Below are positions 54,077 to 63,726 of a stretch of DNA of 64,000 bases, one piece after another (the stretch's first letter is position 1; every line of letters begins with the position of its first letter). The position numbers and the translations under genes were made by a program. The stretch lies in the NCBI GenBank assembly GCA_001873365.1, contig MNYZ01000097.1:46470-110469 (forward strand), written 5' to 3'. The notes under the pieces are model-generated. The model ran no database searches. It had not been told where the DNA came from and was given only the letters and a program-made list of their open reading frames with translations. The stretch is from Oscillatoriales cyanobacterium CG2_30_40_61. GTDB lineage: Bacteria; Cyanobacteriota; Cyanobacteriia; Cyanobacteriales; Microcoleaceae.

Positions 54077-54373
54077 TATCAGTAATTAGGGAACACCGGA
54101 ACACCGGAATGAGGAATAGTCAACCGTAAACTGTTAACAAACTATGAGTATTGTTGCATTATTTGGGGCGATCGCAACGGGATTACTTTCTAGGTGAATT
54201 GGTTTAGCAGTTGATATCAAAAGATTCTGTCCTGAGTCATGGAATTATCTCGAAGGTTCAGGTAATGCTACAATCACTCTAACAGGTCAGGGTAACAAAC
54301 CTGTCTAAACACCCCAATAACCGAACAAAACGATATAATTTCGCCCATCATACCCCCTTGTGTTTAGACTGGG

Positions 54374-55624
54374 ATGCTTTGTATGAATTCAGAAGAAACT
54401 CAAATCCGAGATCAAAACCCCAAAGATGGGGCCAATTCGTCATCAACGCTACCTTTTAATTCTTCGGTTGGAGAAACCGGAGAGAAATCGATTAATATGA
54501 ATCCTTCACCGATCGCTGACCCTTGGGAGTCCAACGAACTCCAAAATTATGAACCTGGATCAAATCCCCCAACCTCACCGAGTTTGTCCGAACGTCTGAT
54601 CTCCGAACCCCTCGAAGAAGTCACCACCCAGTTAGACCAACGGGTGAAACGATTACAGATTCAAGAACAGGAACTACAAAAAAGAATTGCCGCCTTACAA
54701 GCAACCAATGATCGCATCCAACAGGAACAACTGGTATTAACCCAGTCCATGGGAAAATTAATCTCCTCCGCCTTAGATCAGTTAGAACAACGCAAGCAAA
54801 GCTTACAAATCGAAATCGAAAAACTCGAACGCCGTCGCGATCGCATCCAAAAAGAAATGCGCACCTCCTTCGCCGGAGTCTCCCAGGAACTGGCCATCCG
54901 AGTCCAGGGATTTAAGGATTACTTAGTCGGAAGTTTACAGGATTTAGTCGCCACCACCGAACAATTAGAACTGATACCGGAAAACCCCCCCGAACCCCCA
55001 ATCCCAGCCCCAAGAGAGGGGACAAAGGTGGTCATCCCCGTGGAAAATCCCCAAAATACGGCAAGTCCACAATTTTCAGAACAGGGTTTCACCGAACAAA
55101 CCCAGAAAATTCGCCAACTCCTCGATCAATATCGCAGTGCCCCCGACTATTATGGCCCGCCTTGGCAACTGCGCCGTACCTTTGAACCCATCCACGCCAA
55201 ACGGGTTTCCAATTGGTTTTTTAACCAGGGAGGACGGGGAGCCCTACGCACCATGGGCAGTCGTTTACAAAATATATTAGTTGCCTCTGCCACGATTTCT
55301 ATATTGAGAAATATCTATGGAAACCGCTTGAGAACCCTGGTTTTAGCCAATAGTCCCGAACGGTTGGGGGAATGGCGCCGCGGTCTACAGGATTGTTTAG
55401 GGATTGACCGTCGAGACTTTGGCCCAGAACAGGGAATTGTTTTATTTGAAGAAGCGGAAGTCCTCTCTCAAAAAGCCGATCGCTTGGTGAAAGAGGGACG
55501 CTTACCCTTGATCATTATTGATGATATGGAAGATAGAATCAGTCTATCTTTACTACAATTTCCCCTATGGTTGGCGCTGGCCCCCGACCCCCAAACTCAA
55601 CAAGCACCTACTGAACGATTTTAA
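54374..55624 (+). CDS. DUF3086 family protein
   Basis: 416 residues. A disordered N-terminus (1-75) is followed by a long coiled coil (about 75-200, RLQIQEQELQKRIAALQATN onward), a Pro-rich linker, and a globular C-terminal domain (about 260-410) with RRTFEPIHAKRVSNWFFNQG and LIIIDDMEDRISLSLLQFP. DUF3086 is a cyanobacterial family of unknown function. The start could also be the ATG three codons in. plsY follows 36 bp later on the same strand, the usual order. Confidence 0.87.
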   Translation: MLCMNSEETQIRDQNPKDGANSSSTLPFNSSVGETGEKSINMNPSPIADPWESNELQNYEPGSNPPTSPSLSERLISEPLEEVTTQLDQRVKRLQIQEQELQKRIAALQATNDRIQQEQLVLTQSMGKLISSALDQLEQRKQSLQIEIEKLERRRDRIQKEMRTSFAGVSQELAIRVQGFKDYLVGSLQDLVATTEQLELIPENPPEPPIPAPREGTKVVIPVENPQNTASPQFSEQGFTEQTQKIRQLLDQYRSAPDYYGPPWQLRRTFEPIHAKRVSNWFFNQGGRGALRTMGSRLQNILVASATISILRNIYGNRLRTLVLANSPERLGEWRRGLQDCLGIDRRDFGPEQGIVLFEEAEVLSQKADRLVKEGRLPLIIIDDMEDRISLSLLQFPLWLALAPDPQTQQAPTERF

Positions 55625-55660
55625 CAACTTCAGCACCTTTAAAATAACGGTCTTTTAAAC

Positions 55661-56338
55661 ATGATTGAATGGTTATTCATTAATACTGGATTATTAGTAA
55701 CGGCCTATTTCTTGGGTTCCATACCCACGGGATACGCCATCGGACGCTGGTTTTATGGGGTTGATATGCTGGCTGAGGGTTCCGGTTCCACGGGGGCAAC
55801 AAATATATTGCGAACCCTGGGAAAATTCCCGGCTTTACTGGTTTTATTGATTGATATTTTAAAAGGAACCTTAGCGGTTATTCTGGTTTTTGGAGTTTAT
55901 TCCCTCTCTTTTACCTCCGAAATCGCTACCAATGCCGGAATCCAAAATCCTGATATATTGCAATATTGGATAGCCATTCTAGCTGGATTAATTGTAATTA
56001 TTGGTCATACAAAATCTATTTGGATCGGGTGGAAAGGAGGAAAATCCGTGGCGTCTAGTCTGGGAATTTTATTCGCCTTAGATTGGAAATTAGCCCTAGC
56101 AACCCTAGGAATTTTTGCCCTGGTTTTAGCCCTATCTCGAATTGTTTCCTTGAGTTCAATTTCCGGGGCGATGGGAATTGCCATTTTAATGATTATAACT
56201 GGGGAACCTCTGGCCTATCAAATCTTTGCGATCGCCGGGGGAATTTACGTCATCTGGCGACACCGCACTAATATTGATCGAATTCTCAAAGGGACAGAAC
56301 CAAAATTAGGCGAGAAATTAACTACCCAAATCCAATAA
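55661..56338 (+). CDS. plsY: Glycerol-3-phosphate acyltransferase PlsY
   Basis: 225 residues with five or six spans. It transfers an acyl group from acyl-phosphate to glycerol-3-phosphate, the first step of phospholipid synthesis. The three family motifs are present: GSIPTGYAIGRW, GSGSTGATNILRTLGKF and GHTKSIWIGWKGGKSVASSLG. It follows the DUF3086 gene by 36 bp and should be co-transcribed. It acts in the inner membrane. Confidence 0.95.
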   Translation: MIEWLFINTGLLVTAYFLGSIPTGYAIGRWFYGVDMLAEGSGSTGATNILRTLGKFPALLVLLIDILKGTLAVILVFGVYSLSFTSEIATNAGIQNPDILQYWIAILAGLIVIIGHTKSIWIGWKGGKSVASSLGILFALDWKLALATLGIFALVLALSRIVSLSSISGAMGIAILMIITGEPLAYQIFAIAGGIYVIWRHRTNIDRILKGTEPKLGEKLTTQIQ

Positions 56339-56417
56339 TTATTGGTTAAAATCAAGTCAATCACCCTTGCTAATTAATGGGATTAGGTGCGAATCGTTGA
56401 TTTTGATATCAGGGACA

Positions 56418-58439
56418 ATGACTATGGCATCTCTATCTCGTCGTCTATTAGGATTCAATAAAAAAGCACCTAAACTATCCCTACGGGTGGTTTTTGTCGT
56501 TCCTTTTCTGCTCCAGATTTTTGCATCCGTCGGACTAACGGGATGGTTGTCTTTTAGAAATGGTTCGATCGCCGTTAATGATTTAGCAACTCAATTAAGA
56601 ATTGAATTAAGCAACCGCATCCAACAGGAACTCAATACCTATTTAGAAACCCCCCATATTATTAATCAAATTAATGTTGATACTCTGAGAATGGGATTAA
56701 TTAGTGTTGATAATGTTCCTCAGATGGAAAAATATCTCTGGAATCAATTAAAACAATTTAAAACCGCGAGTTATATTGGGATTGGATTACAAAATGGTTA
56801 TTATGTAGGGGCTAATCGCAATGATGATGGTACGATAGAATTTGATATTGTAGATAAAAGCACCGCCGGAAAGTTTCATAAATGGTTAACTAATGATCAG
56901 GGCGATCGCAATGAATTATTAAGTGTTAGAGATAATTATGACCCCAGAGTTCGTCCTTGGTATGAAGCGGGGGTCAAAGCTGGAAAACCCGTTTGGAGTG
57001 AAATTTATGCCTATTTTGGATCTAAAGTTTTAGTGATTTCCGCCAACCAACCAATTTATAATCGCAATAAACAACTATTAGGTGTAGCCAGTACCGATTT
57101 AACATTAGAAAGGATTAGTCAATTTCTGAATCGTTTAAAAATTGGCAAAACTGGACAAACTTTTGTCCTAGAAAGAAATGGATATTTAGTCGCTACATCA
57201 ACCTTAGAAGAAACCTTTATTGTTCACGAGAAACAGAAGGAAACCGAACGAATTAAAGGAATTAAAAGTAGTGATATTTTAACTCAAGCTACCTCCAGTT
57301 ATTTACTGAAATATTTTGGCAGTTTAGAGCAGATTAAAACCTCAACTCAACTGACCTTTGAGATTAATGGAAAACAACAATATTTACAAGTCACTCCCCT
57401 ATCTGATCAACGGGGAATTAATTGGTTAATTATCGTTGTCGTACCGGAATCGGATTTCATGGCGGAAATTCATGCTAATACTCAAACGACTATTTTATTA
57501 TGTATTGTGGCGTTATTAGTAGCTACCTTATGTGGCATTTTTACCGCCCGTTGGATTAGTACCCCAATTTTACGCCTGAGTCAAGCCAGTCAAGCGATCG
57601 CCAGTGGAGAATTAGAACAAACAATCCCGGTGGAACCAATTAAAGAATTAGGAATTTTAGCCACTTCTTTTAATACTATGACCCAACAGTTAAAAGCCTC
57701 TTTTAATGAGTTGGAAAAAACTAATGCTGAATTAGAACAACGAGTCGAAGAACGCACCGCCGATTTAAGATTAGAAAAAGAAAGATCGGAACAATTGTTA
57801 TTAAATATTTTACCAGAAGTTATTGCCAATCAACTCAAACATGATAATAAAGCGATCGCTTCGGCGATAGAAGAAGTGACTATTTTATTTGCCGATGTGG
57901 TAGGATTTACTCCCCTATCTTCCCAAATTCCCCCGATAGAATTAGTTAGTGTTCTAAATGAAATGTTTTCGATTTTTGACCATCTAGCAGAAAAACATGG
58001 CTTAGAAAAAATTAAAACCATTGGTGATGCTTATATGGTGGTTGGAGGTTTGCCTTTACCCAAAGCTAATCATGCAGAAGCGATCGCCGATATGGCCCTA
58101 GGAATGCAAGCCGCCATGGCTGAATTTAAAGTACCTTTAGAAAGATTTAATATCGACTCTCAATTTCAAATTAGAATTGGAATTAATACCGGATCTGTGG
58201 TAGCTGGAGTCATCGGAATTAAGAAGTTTATTTATGATTTGTGGGGGGATGCAGTTAATATTGCTTCCCGGATGGAATCTTCCGGTGACCCCGGACGAAT
58301 TCAAGTTACAGAAGCAACTTATCATAGAATTAAAGATCAATATAACTTTGAAAAACGGGGGATAATTTCTATTAAAGGGAAAGGCGAAATGACCACCTAC
58401 TGGTTGACAGGTAAAAAAACCTATATTTACCCTTTGTAA
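56418..58439 (+). CDS. Cache-HAMP adenylate/guanylate cyclase (class III)
   Basis: 673 residues from ATG 56418 (ATG 56424, with AGGG 9 nt before it, is as good). A span (VVFVVPFLLQIFASVGLTGW), a double-Cache periplasmic sensor, a second span (ILLCIVALLVATLCGIFTA), HAMP, a coiled coil and a class III cyclase domain. The metal aspartate in LFADVVGFTPL (near 490) and the second in KTIGDAYMVVGGLP are intact, with the Asn/Arg helix NIASRMESSGDPGRIQ. The Cache-HAMP half closely follows that of the GGDEF-EAL protein at 9894 (DPRxRPWYEA, GKTGQTFVLERNGYLVATS). Product is cAMP or cGMP. Confidence 0.9.
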   Translation: MTMASLSRRLLGFNKKAPKLSLRVVFVVPFLLQIFASVGLTGWLSFRNGSIAVNDLATQLRIELSNRIQQELNTYLETPHIINQINVDTLRMGLISVDNVPQMEKYLWNQLKQFKTASYIGIGLQNGYYVGANRNDDGTIEFDIVDKSTAGKFHKWLTNDQGDRNELLSVRDNYDPRVRPWYEAGVKAGKPVWSEIYAYFGSKVLVISANQPIYNRNKQLLGVASTDLTLERISQFLNRLKIGKTGQTFVLERNGYLVATSTLEETFIVHEKQKETERIKGIKSSDILTQATSSYLLKYFGSLEQIKTSTQLTFEINGKQQYLQVTPLSDQRGINWLIIVVVPESDFMAEIHANTQTTILLCIVALLVATLCGIFTARWISTPILRLSQASQAIASGELEQTIPVEPIKELGILATSFNTMTQQLKASFNELEKTNAELEQRVEERTADLRLEKERSEQLLLNILPEVIANQLKHDNKAIASAIEEVTILFADVVGFTPLSSQIPPIELVSVLNEMFSIFDHLAEKHGLEKIKTIGDAYMVVGGLPLPKANHAEAIADMALGMQAAMAEFKVPLERFNIDSQFQIRIGINTGSVVAGVIGIKKFIYDLWGDAVNIASRMESSGDPGRIQVTEATYHRIKDQYNFEKRGIISIKGKGEMTTYWLTGKKTYIYPL

Positions 58440-58605
58440 TCAGGAGGTTTGAGAGAAAGTAAAACTACGATTAATCAAGGGGAACACAACTAAAATTAAA
58501 TTTATCTTAATAATTGGGTTTGAGCTACCGATCAGGGATGATAATTAAACCAGAGTTAGTGATAGTTTTAAGTCCCTACTTTAGCCCCAAAATTAAGGTA
58601 AAAAC

Positions 58606-59004
58606 ATGAGAACATGGAGTGAGTCTTTAAAAATTGGTATAGCCTTATTAGACTGTCAACATGAACAATTATTAGATCAAATGGATGAGTTATTAGTCGC
58701 GATGGAAAATAACAAAGGCGATCAAGAACTTCGATCAATTATGGGATTTCTGAAAATGTATACTAATAATCACTTTAATTATGAAGAATCTTGCCTGGAT
58801 CACTATAAATGTCCTAGGGCTTGCAACAATAAAAAAGCCCATACTAATTTTTTAAATACCTTGCAAGATATTAATAGTAAAATCGAGCAAAAGTACCCTT
58901 TACATTTAATTCGGATTCAAGTTAAGCGAGAGTTATTAGATTGGTTTGTTAACCATATTCAAAGTATTGATACTCAGCTTAAATCCTATATTGCTACAAA
59001 ATAA
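58606..59004 (+). CDS. Bacteriohemerythrin with one changed ligand
   Basis: 132 residues, four-helix bundle with a non-haem di-iron site that binds O2 or senses it. The first His is in LLDCQHEQLLDQ, then NHFNYEE gives His and Glu, and NHIQSID gives the last His and Asp. In the fourth helix-pair motif HxxxH, here NKKAH, the first His is Asn. An incomplete site may bind iron differently or not at all. The gene follows the cyclase by about 165 bp on the same strand. Confidence 0.85.
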   Translation: MRTWSESLKIGIALLDCQHEQLLDQMDELLVAMENNKGDQELRSIMGFLKMYTNNHFNYEESCLDHYKCPRACNNKKAHTNFLNTLQDINSKIEQKYPLHLIRIQVKRELLDWFVNHIQSIDTQLKSYIATK

Positions 59005-59014
59005 AATGATTTAG

Positions 59015-59070
59015 CCTCCCCTACTCCCCTACTCCCCTACTCCCCGGTGCTCTCCGGTGCTACCATGAAA
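59015..59070. repeat. 7-bp tandem repeat (CTACTCC)
   Basis: Three copies of a CCCCTACT-type unit and two GGTGCT units lie between the hemerythrin gene and dxs. Confidence 0.85.
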
Positions 59071-59099
59071 TTTATAGTAAATGCAGGTATTTAAGAAAT

Positions 59100-61013
59100 A
59101 TGCACCTAAGTGAAATTACTCATCCTAATCAACTGCATGGCTTGTCGATCCACCAACTCGAACAAATTGGCCGCCAGATCCGGGAAAAACACCTAGAAAC
59201 CGTTGCCGCCACTGGAGGACATTTAGGGCCAGGTTTAGGGGTTGTGGAACTAACATTAGGTTTATATCAAACCCTCGACTTAGATCGAGATAAAGTGATT
59301 TGGGATGTGGGACATCAGGCCTATCCCCATAAATTAATCACCGGACGTTATCAAAATTTCCATACTTTAAGGCAAAAAGACGGTGTTGCCGGCTATTTAA
59401 AACGCGGTGAAAACAAATTTGATCATTTTGGGGCTGGACACGCTTCTACCAGTATTTCTGCGGGCTTAGGAATGGCGATCGCCCGAGATCTGAAAGGCGA
59501 AAATTTCAAAGTTGTTGCCATTATTGGGGATGGAGCCTTAACCGGAGGCATGGCCCTAGAAGCCATTAACCACGCCGGACATTTACCTAATACTAATTTA
59601 ATGGTAGTTCTCAACGATAACGAGATGTCAATTTCTCCCAATGTGGGGGCAATTTCTCGGTATTTGAATAAAATGCGTTTGTCTGCTCCCGTTCAGTTTT
59701 TAACCGATAATTTAGAAGAACAATTCAAGCATTTACCCTTTGTGGGAGAAGCCCTCACCCCAGAAATGGAACGGATGAAAGAGGGAATGAAACGGTTAGC
59801 AGTTTCCAAAGTGGGGGCGGTGTTTGAAGAATTAGGATTTACCTATGTCGGGCCCGTCGATGGTCATGATTTACAAGAATTAATTAATACTTTTCAACAA
59901 GCCCATAAAATCACCGGGCCTGTGTTAGTTCATGTCGCCACGGTCAAGGGAAAAGGTTATGCGATCGCCGAGAAAGATCAAGTCGGTTATCATGCTCAAA
60001 ACCCCTTTAATTTAGCTACAGGAAAAGCGGTTCCAGCGAGTAAACCCAAACCTCCTAGTTATTCTAAAGTCTTTGGTGAAACCTTAGTTAAATTGAGTGA
60101 AAATGACCCTAGAATTCTGGGAATTACCGCCGCCATGGCAACGGGAACCGGGTTAGATATTCTCCAGAAAAAACTCCCCCAACAATATATTGATGTCGGT
60201 ATTGCTGAACAACACGCCGTTACCATGGCTGCGGGTTTAGCCACCGAAGGAATGCGTCCGGTTGTCGCGATTTATTCTACCTTTATACAACGGGCTTATG
60301 ATCAAATTATCCACGATGTTTGTATTCAAAAACTCCCGGTTTTCTTCTGTTTAGATCGGGCGGGAATTGTTGGGGTAGACGGCCCCACTCACCAGGGAAT
60401 GTATGATATTGCCTATCTCCGATGTTTGCCCAATTTGATAATTATGGCTCCCAAAGATGAAGCCGAATTACAACGGATGTTAGTCACCGGAATTGAGCAC
60501 ACAGACGGCCCTATTGCTATGCGTTATCCTCGCGGATCGGGTTTAGGCGTTCCCTTAATGGAAGAAGGTTGGGAACCTTTACCCATCGGCAAAGGAGAGA
60601 TTTTAAGGCATGGGGATGATCTGCTATTAATGGGTTATGGCAGTATGGTGAATATGTCTATGCAAGTAGCAGAAATTCTCAGTGAACATGGCATTGAAGC
60701 TACTGTAATTAATCCCCGTTTTGTTAAACCCTTGGATACAGAATTAATTTTGCCTTTAGCTAAACAAATTGCTAAAGTCGTAACGATAGAAGAAGGCTGT
60801 TTAATGGGTGGTTTTGGTTCGGCTGTTGCGGAAGCATTATTAGACAATGATGTTGTGATTCCCGTCAAGCGTTTTGGGGTTCCTGATATTTTAGTCGATC
60901 ATGCCGAACCCAAGGAATCTTTTGCCGATTTGGGTTTAACCAGTTCTCAAATTGCTGAACAAATTCGGGAAGCCTTTTTTGTGCAGAAAAAACAACCCTC
61001 TAAAGTTAGTTAA
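59100..61013 (+). CDS. dxs: 1-deoxy-D-xylulose-5-phosphate synthase
   Basis: 637 residues, full length. It makes DXP from pyruvate and glyceraldehyde-3-phosphate with thiamine diphosphate, the first step of the MEP pathway feeding carotenoids, chlorophyll tail and quinones. The ThDP site [18 protein letters not shown], the catalytic Glu in [17 protein letters not shown] and the C-terminal [10 protein letters not shown] are intact, as are [17 protein letters not shown] and [20 protein letters not shown]. It is a single gene. Confidence 0.97.
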   Translation: MHLSEITHPNQLHGLSIHQLEQIGRQIREKHLETVAATGGHLGPGLGVVELTLGLYQTLDLDRDKVIWDVGHQAYPHKLITGRYQNFHTLRQKDGVAGYLKRGENKFDHFGAGHASTSISAGLGMAIARDLKGENFKVVAIIGDGALTGGMALEAINHAGHLPNTNLMVVLNDNEMSISPNVGAISRYLNKMRLSAPVQFLTDNLEEQFKHLPFVGEALTPEMERMKEGMKRLAVSKVGAVFEELGFTYVGPVDGHDLQELINTFQQAHKITGPVLVHVATVKGKGYAIAEKDQVGYHAQNPFNLATGKAVPASKPKPPSYSKVFGETLVKLSENDPRILGITAAMATGTGLDILQKKLPQQYIDVGIAEQHAVTMAAGLATEGMRPVVAIYSTFIQRAYDQIIHDVCIQKLPVFFCLDRAGIVGVDGPTHQGMYDIAYLRCLPNLIIMAPKDEAELQRMLVTGIEHTDGPIAMRYPRGSGLGVPLMEEGWEPLPIGKGEILRHGDDLLLMGYGSMVNMSMQVAEILSEHGIEATVINPRFVKPLDTELILPLAKQIAKVVTIEEGCLMGGFGSAVAEALLDNDVVIPVKRFGVPDILVDHAEPKESFADLGLTSSQIAEQIREAFFVQKKQPSKVS

Positions 61014-61265
61014 TTTTTCTAAATTTTGAGAGAGAAACCCAGTTTCTGAGTAAAAATTAAATTGCGAAAGCTACTGTTTTTACTTGGAACTGGGTTTCAA
61101 ATATAACAGTTATACAAAGATTAAGCCTAATTTAACCACAAAGACACAAAGAATTTATAAACACGCTCTATTAGGACAAAATTAGGAGAAGATATTTTAC
61201 TGGGATTTATCTTGGATTTAACTGAAGTTTGGAATTAACAAAAATAGCGAGTTAGGGAGGCTGAA

Positions 61266-61898
61266 ATGGTTGTTACTTTGCAATTACAACAAATTGATAT
61301 TCAACCCGGACAACATCTAACTTTGCGTCAGGTGAGTTGGAAGGAATTTGAAGCCATTTTAGAGGAAATGGGAGAACATCGCGCTTCACGGGTCGCTTAT
61401 TATCAAGGAGTGTTAGAAATTTGGATGCCATTACCAGAACATGAAACAAAAAAAGAACTAATTAGCGATTTTGTAAAAATTCTATTAGATGAATTAGAGT
61501 TAGATTCACAAACTTTTGGATCGACAACTTTTAATCGACAAGACATGACAGCAGGGATCGAACCAGATAACTGTTTTTATATTCAAAATGCTGCTTTAAT
61601 GATCGGAAACCAAAGGGTTAATTTATCTGTTGATCCTCCTCCTGATTTAGCTATTGAAGTTGATGTTACCTCAAAAAACCAACTTGATGCTTATTTAACA
61701 TTAGGTGTACCTGAACTATGGATTTATACCGAGGGAAAACTACAAATTTTTGTTTTACAACAAGGAGAATATTTGTCAACAGAAACTAGCCCGATCTTTG
61801 GAAATTTGCCAGTTGTAGGCGGGATTTTACAGTTTTTACAGGAAAGTGAAATTATCGGAGATAGTGCCGCACGGCGAGGATTTCGGCAGTGGGTGTGA
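61266..61898 (+). CDS. Uma2 family (DUF820) endonuclease-like protein
   Basis: 210 residues. DUF820/Uma2 proteins have a PD-(D/E)xK nuclease-like fold and are found in dozens of copies per cyanobacterial genome. The fold marks are YYQGVLEIWMPLPEHE, AGIEPDNCFYI and LAIEVDVTSKNQLDAY, with the acidic residues kept. Substrate and role are unknown. GAGG lies about 8 nt before the ATG. It is a single gene, flanked by dispersed repeats, as is common for this family. Confidence 0.87.
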   Translation: MVVTLQLQQIDIQPGQHLTLRQVSWKEFEAILEEMGEHRASRVAYYQGVLEIWMPLPEHETKKELISDFVKILLDELELDSQTFGSTTFNRQDMTAGIEPDNCFYIQNAALMIGNQRVNLSVDPPPDLAIEVDVTSKNQLDAYLTLGVPELWIYTEGKLQIFVLQQGEYLSTETSPIFGNLPVVGGILQFLQESEIIGDSAARRGFRQWV

Positions 61899-62242
61899 TA
61901 TGCCTCCGGCACGCTTCGCGATCGCAATTCAATCTTTAATTAATAAAGAAATTGATTGATTACTTTCATTAACTATACTAACTTCTTATGATTAGGACAA
62001 GTTGGCGGTTTGGAATCAAATCTCAATAGTAGGGTGCGGCTATCAAAGCGCACGCACCACTTATAACTGCCATAAATTATCTAATCTATATACTATCAAG
62101 TTCGTCATGGGGTCAGAAACCGGGTTTCTTAATTGAGCTTTTTATTAGTAACAAAGGTTAGGGTAGAAACCCGGTTTCTTGGTATTCATTTCAAACTGCG
62201 ATCACTTACAATAATATAGATTGACTCACCTCTAAAATTCTT
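61899..62242. other. Gap with dispersed repeats
   Basis: No gene is seen. Contents: a HIP1-like GCGATCGC near 61918, half of an inverted repeat arm at 62031-62064 (GTAGGGTGCGGC), and a palindrome-core-palindrome unit at 62115-62179 (AGAAACCGGGTTTCT, core, AGAAACCCGGTTTCT). Confidence 0.7.
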
Positions 62243-63175
62243 ATGTGGACACCGGGCTATCAGTTGCGTCAACGTCCCTATGTTATTGAAACAACTCTGG
62301 GACAAGGGGGTTTTGGGATCACCTACAAAGCCAAACATTTACAATTAGATCATCAAGTTGTTCTGAAAACTCCTAATGCGGGTCTACAAAATGACCCCGA
62401 ATATCCTAAATATGTTCAACGCTTTATTCAAGAAGGTCAAACCTTAGCCAGACTTTGCCAAAATTCCCATCCCCATATTGTCCGAGTTAGTGATTTATTT
62501 GAAGAAAATGGGCTTCACTGCTTAGTGATGGATTTAATTGTGGGGCAGAGTTTATGGGAATTTGTGCAAACAAAGGGTCGGTTATCGGAAGCAGAAGCGA
62601 TTAATATTATTCGTCAAATTGCTGATGCTTTGGTTATGATTCATAACGCTGGAATTATTCACCGAGACGCCCATCCGGGGAATATTATGTTAAGAAATAA
62701 TACCTCGGCGGTGTTAATTGATTTTGGACTAGCTGCGGAAATTATGCCCAGGGTGATGAGTTCAAAACATCCGGCTAATTTAAACTTTGCCCCCTATGAA
62801 CAATTCCTAGAAGGCAGTGGGAAACCAACGGTTGATGTTTATTGTTTAGCGGCTTCTTTATATTATGCCATTACGGGACAATTACCAACCCAGGCTTTAA
62901 CTCGCAAGTTGAAAAATCAAGCATTAATTCCGCCTAATAAAATTGTTAGAATTAGTGATAAAATTAATGAAGCTATTTTGAAAGGCTTAGGGTTAGAACC
63001 AGAAAAACGTCCTCAAACGATGGCGGAGTTTTTGAGATTATTAGATATTCGACCCCAACCTATTGTGGAAATCTTACAACCCCCGAGAGCTAGATCGATC
63101 GATGAAATCGAACCCCCGCCTGTGGACAATTTCTGGATCGATGAAATCGAACCCCCTCCTTCCGACAAGTTCTAG
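62243..63175 (+). CDS. Serine/threonine protein kinase
   Basis: 310 residues, soluble. Glycine loop GQGGFG (20-25), ATP-binding K42, the catalytic loop HRDAHPGN (D142) and DFG (160-162) are intact. The variant HRDAHP in place of HRDIKP is common in cyanobacterial kinases. After the kinase fold, the last ~22 residues are a duplicated DEIEPPP unit. There is no zinc ribbon and no span, unlike the kinase at 301. Its 3' flank carries a repeat that is the inverted mate of the one beside the other kinase. Confidence 0.93.
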   Translation: MWTPGYQLRQRPYVIETTLGQGGFGITYKAKHLQLDHQVVLKTPNAGLQNDPEYPKYVQRFIQEGQTLARLCQNSHPHIVRVSDLFEENGLHCLVMDLIVGQSLWEFVQTKGRLSEAEAINIIRQIADALVMIHNAGIIHRDAHPGNIMLRNNTSAVLIDFGLAAEIMPRVMSSKHPANLNFAPYEQFLEGSGKPTVDVYCLAASLYYAITGQLPTQALTRKLKNQALIPPNKIVRISDKINEAILKGLGLEPEKRPQTMAEFLRLLDIRPQPIVEILQPPRARSIDEIEPPPVDNFWIDEIEPPPSDKF

Positions 63176-63212
63176 CGGTGACGGGGGGGTTCTCTATTTC
63201 TCTCGCGTCGAG

Positions 63213-63354
63213 ACTTGTAGACTGTAACATATAAGGCTTACAGATTTTCGTAAAGATTTATGATATCAATTGAATGTAAGGGCGGGTTCGCAGGGATTTT
63301 TGTTAATAATAATTAACCTAAATAAACCCGCCCAACCCCATAATAGGAATCAAT
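63213..63354. repeat. 142-bp dispersed repeat, inverted mate of 86-226
   Basis: The reverse complement matches 86-226 along the whole length with small changes. Both copies lie just past the 3' end of a Ser/Thr kinase gene. The rest of 63176-63726 holds the tandem array at 63400-63647 and no gene. Confidence 0.85.
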
Positions 63355-63399
63355 ATCAACCCGGTTTTATTAATATTAAATTTTGGTGGGGTGGGGGTC

Positions 63400-63647
63400 A
63401 GAAACCGGGTTTCTTAAATGATCTTTCTGTTAGTAGCAAAAGTTAACGCAGAAACCCGGTTTCTTGCAGGTGTGGGTGGGTTCAGAAACCGGGTTTCTTA
63501 AATGATCTTTCTGTTAGTAGCAAAAGTTAACGCAGAAACCCGGTTTCTTGCAGGTGTGGGTGGGGTCAGAAACCGGGTTTCTTAATTGAGCTTTCTATTA
63601 GTAGCAAAGGTTAACGCAGAAACCCGGTTTCTTGCAGGTGTGGGTGG
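63400..63647. repeat. Three tandem palindrome-core-palindrome units, 84-bp period
   Basis: AGAAACCGGGTTTCT begins at 63400, 63484 and 63568. The first two units are almost the same. The third differs at about five positions in the core (AATTGAGCTTTCTATTAG against AAATGATCTTTCTGTTAG). Each unit closes with AGAAACCCGGTTTCT and GCAGGTGTGGGTGG. Confidence 0.9.
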
Positions 63648-63726
63648 TAAACATAATTTATTTGTAATTGTTTTTAATTTCAAATAATGTCTGATAATTT
63701 CCAATTTACTGGAAACCAGCTTAAAA

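Noticed and set aside
63400-63647. Possible CRISPR array (regular repeats)
   Set aside because: The whole 84-bp unit repeats, including the would-be spacers, and no cas gene is near.
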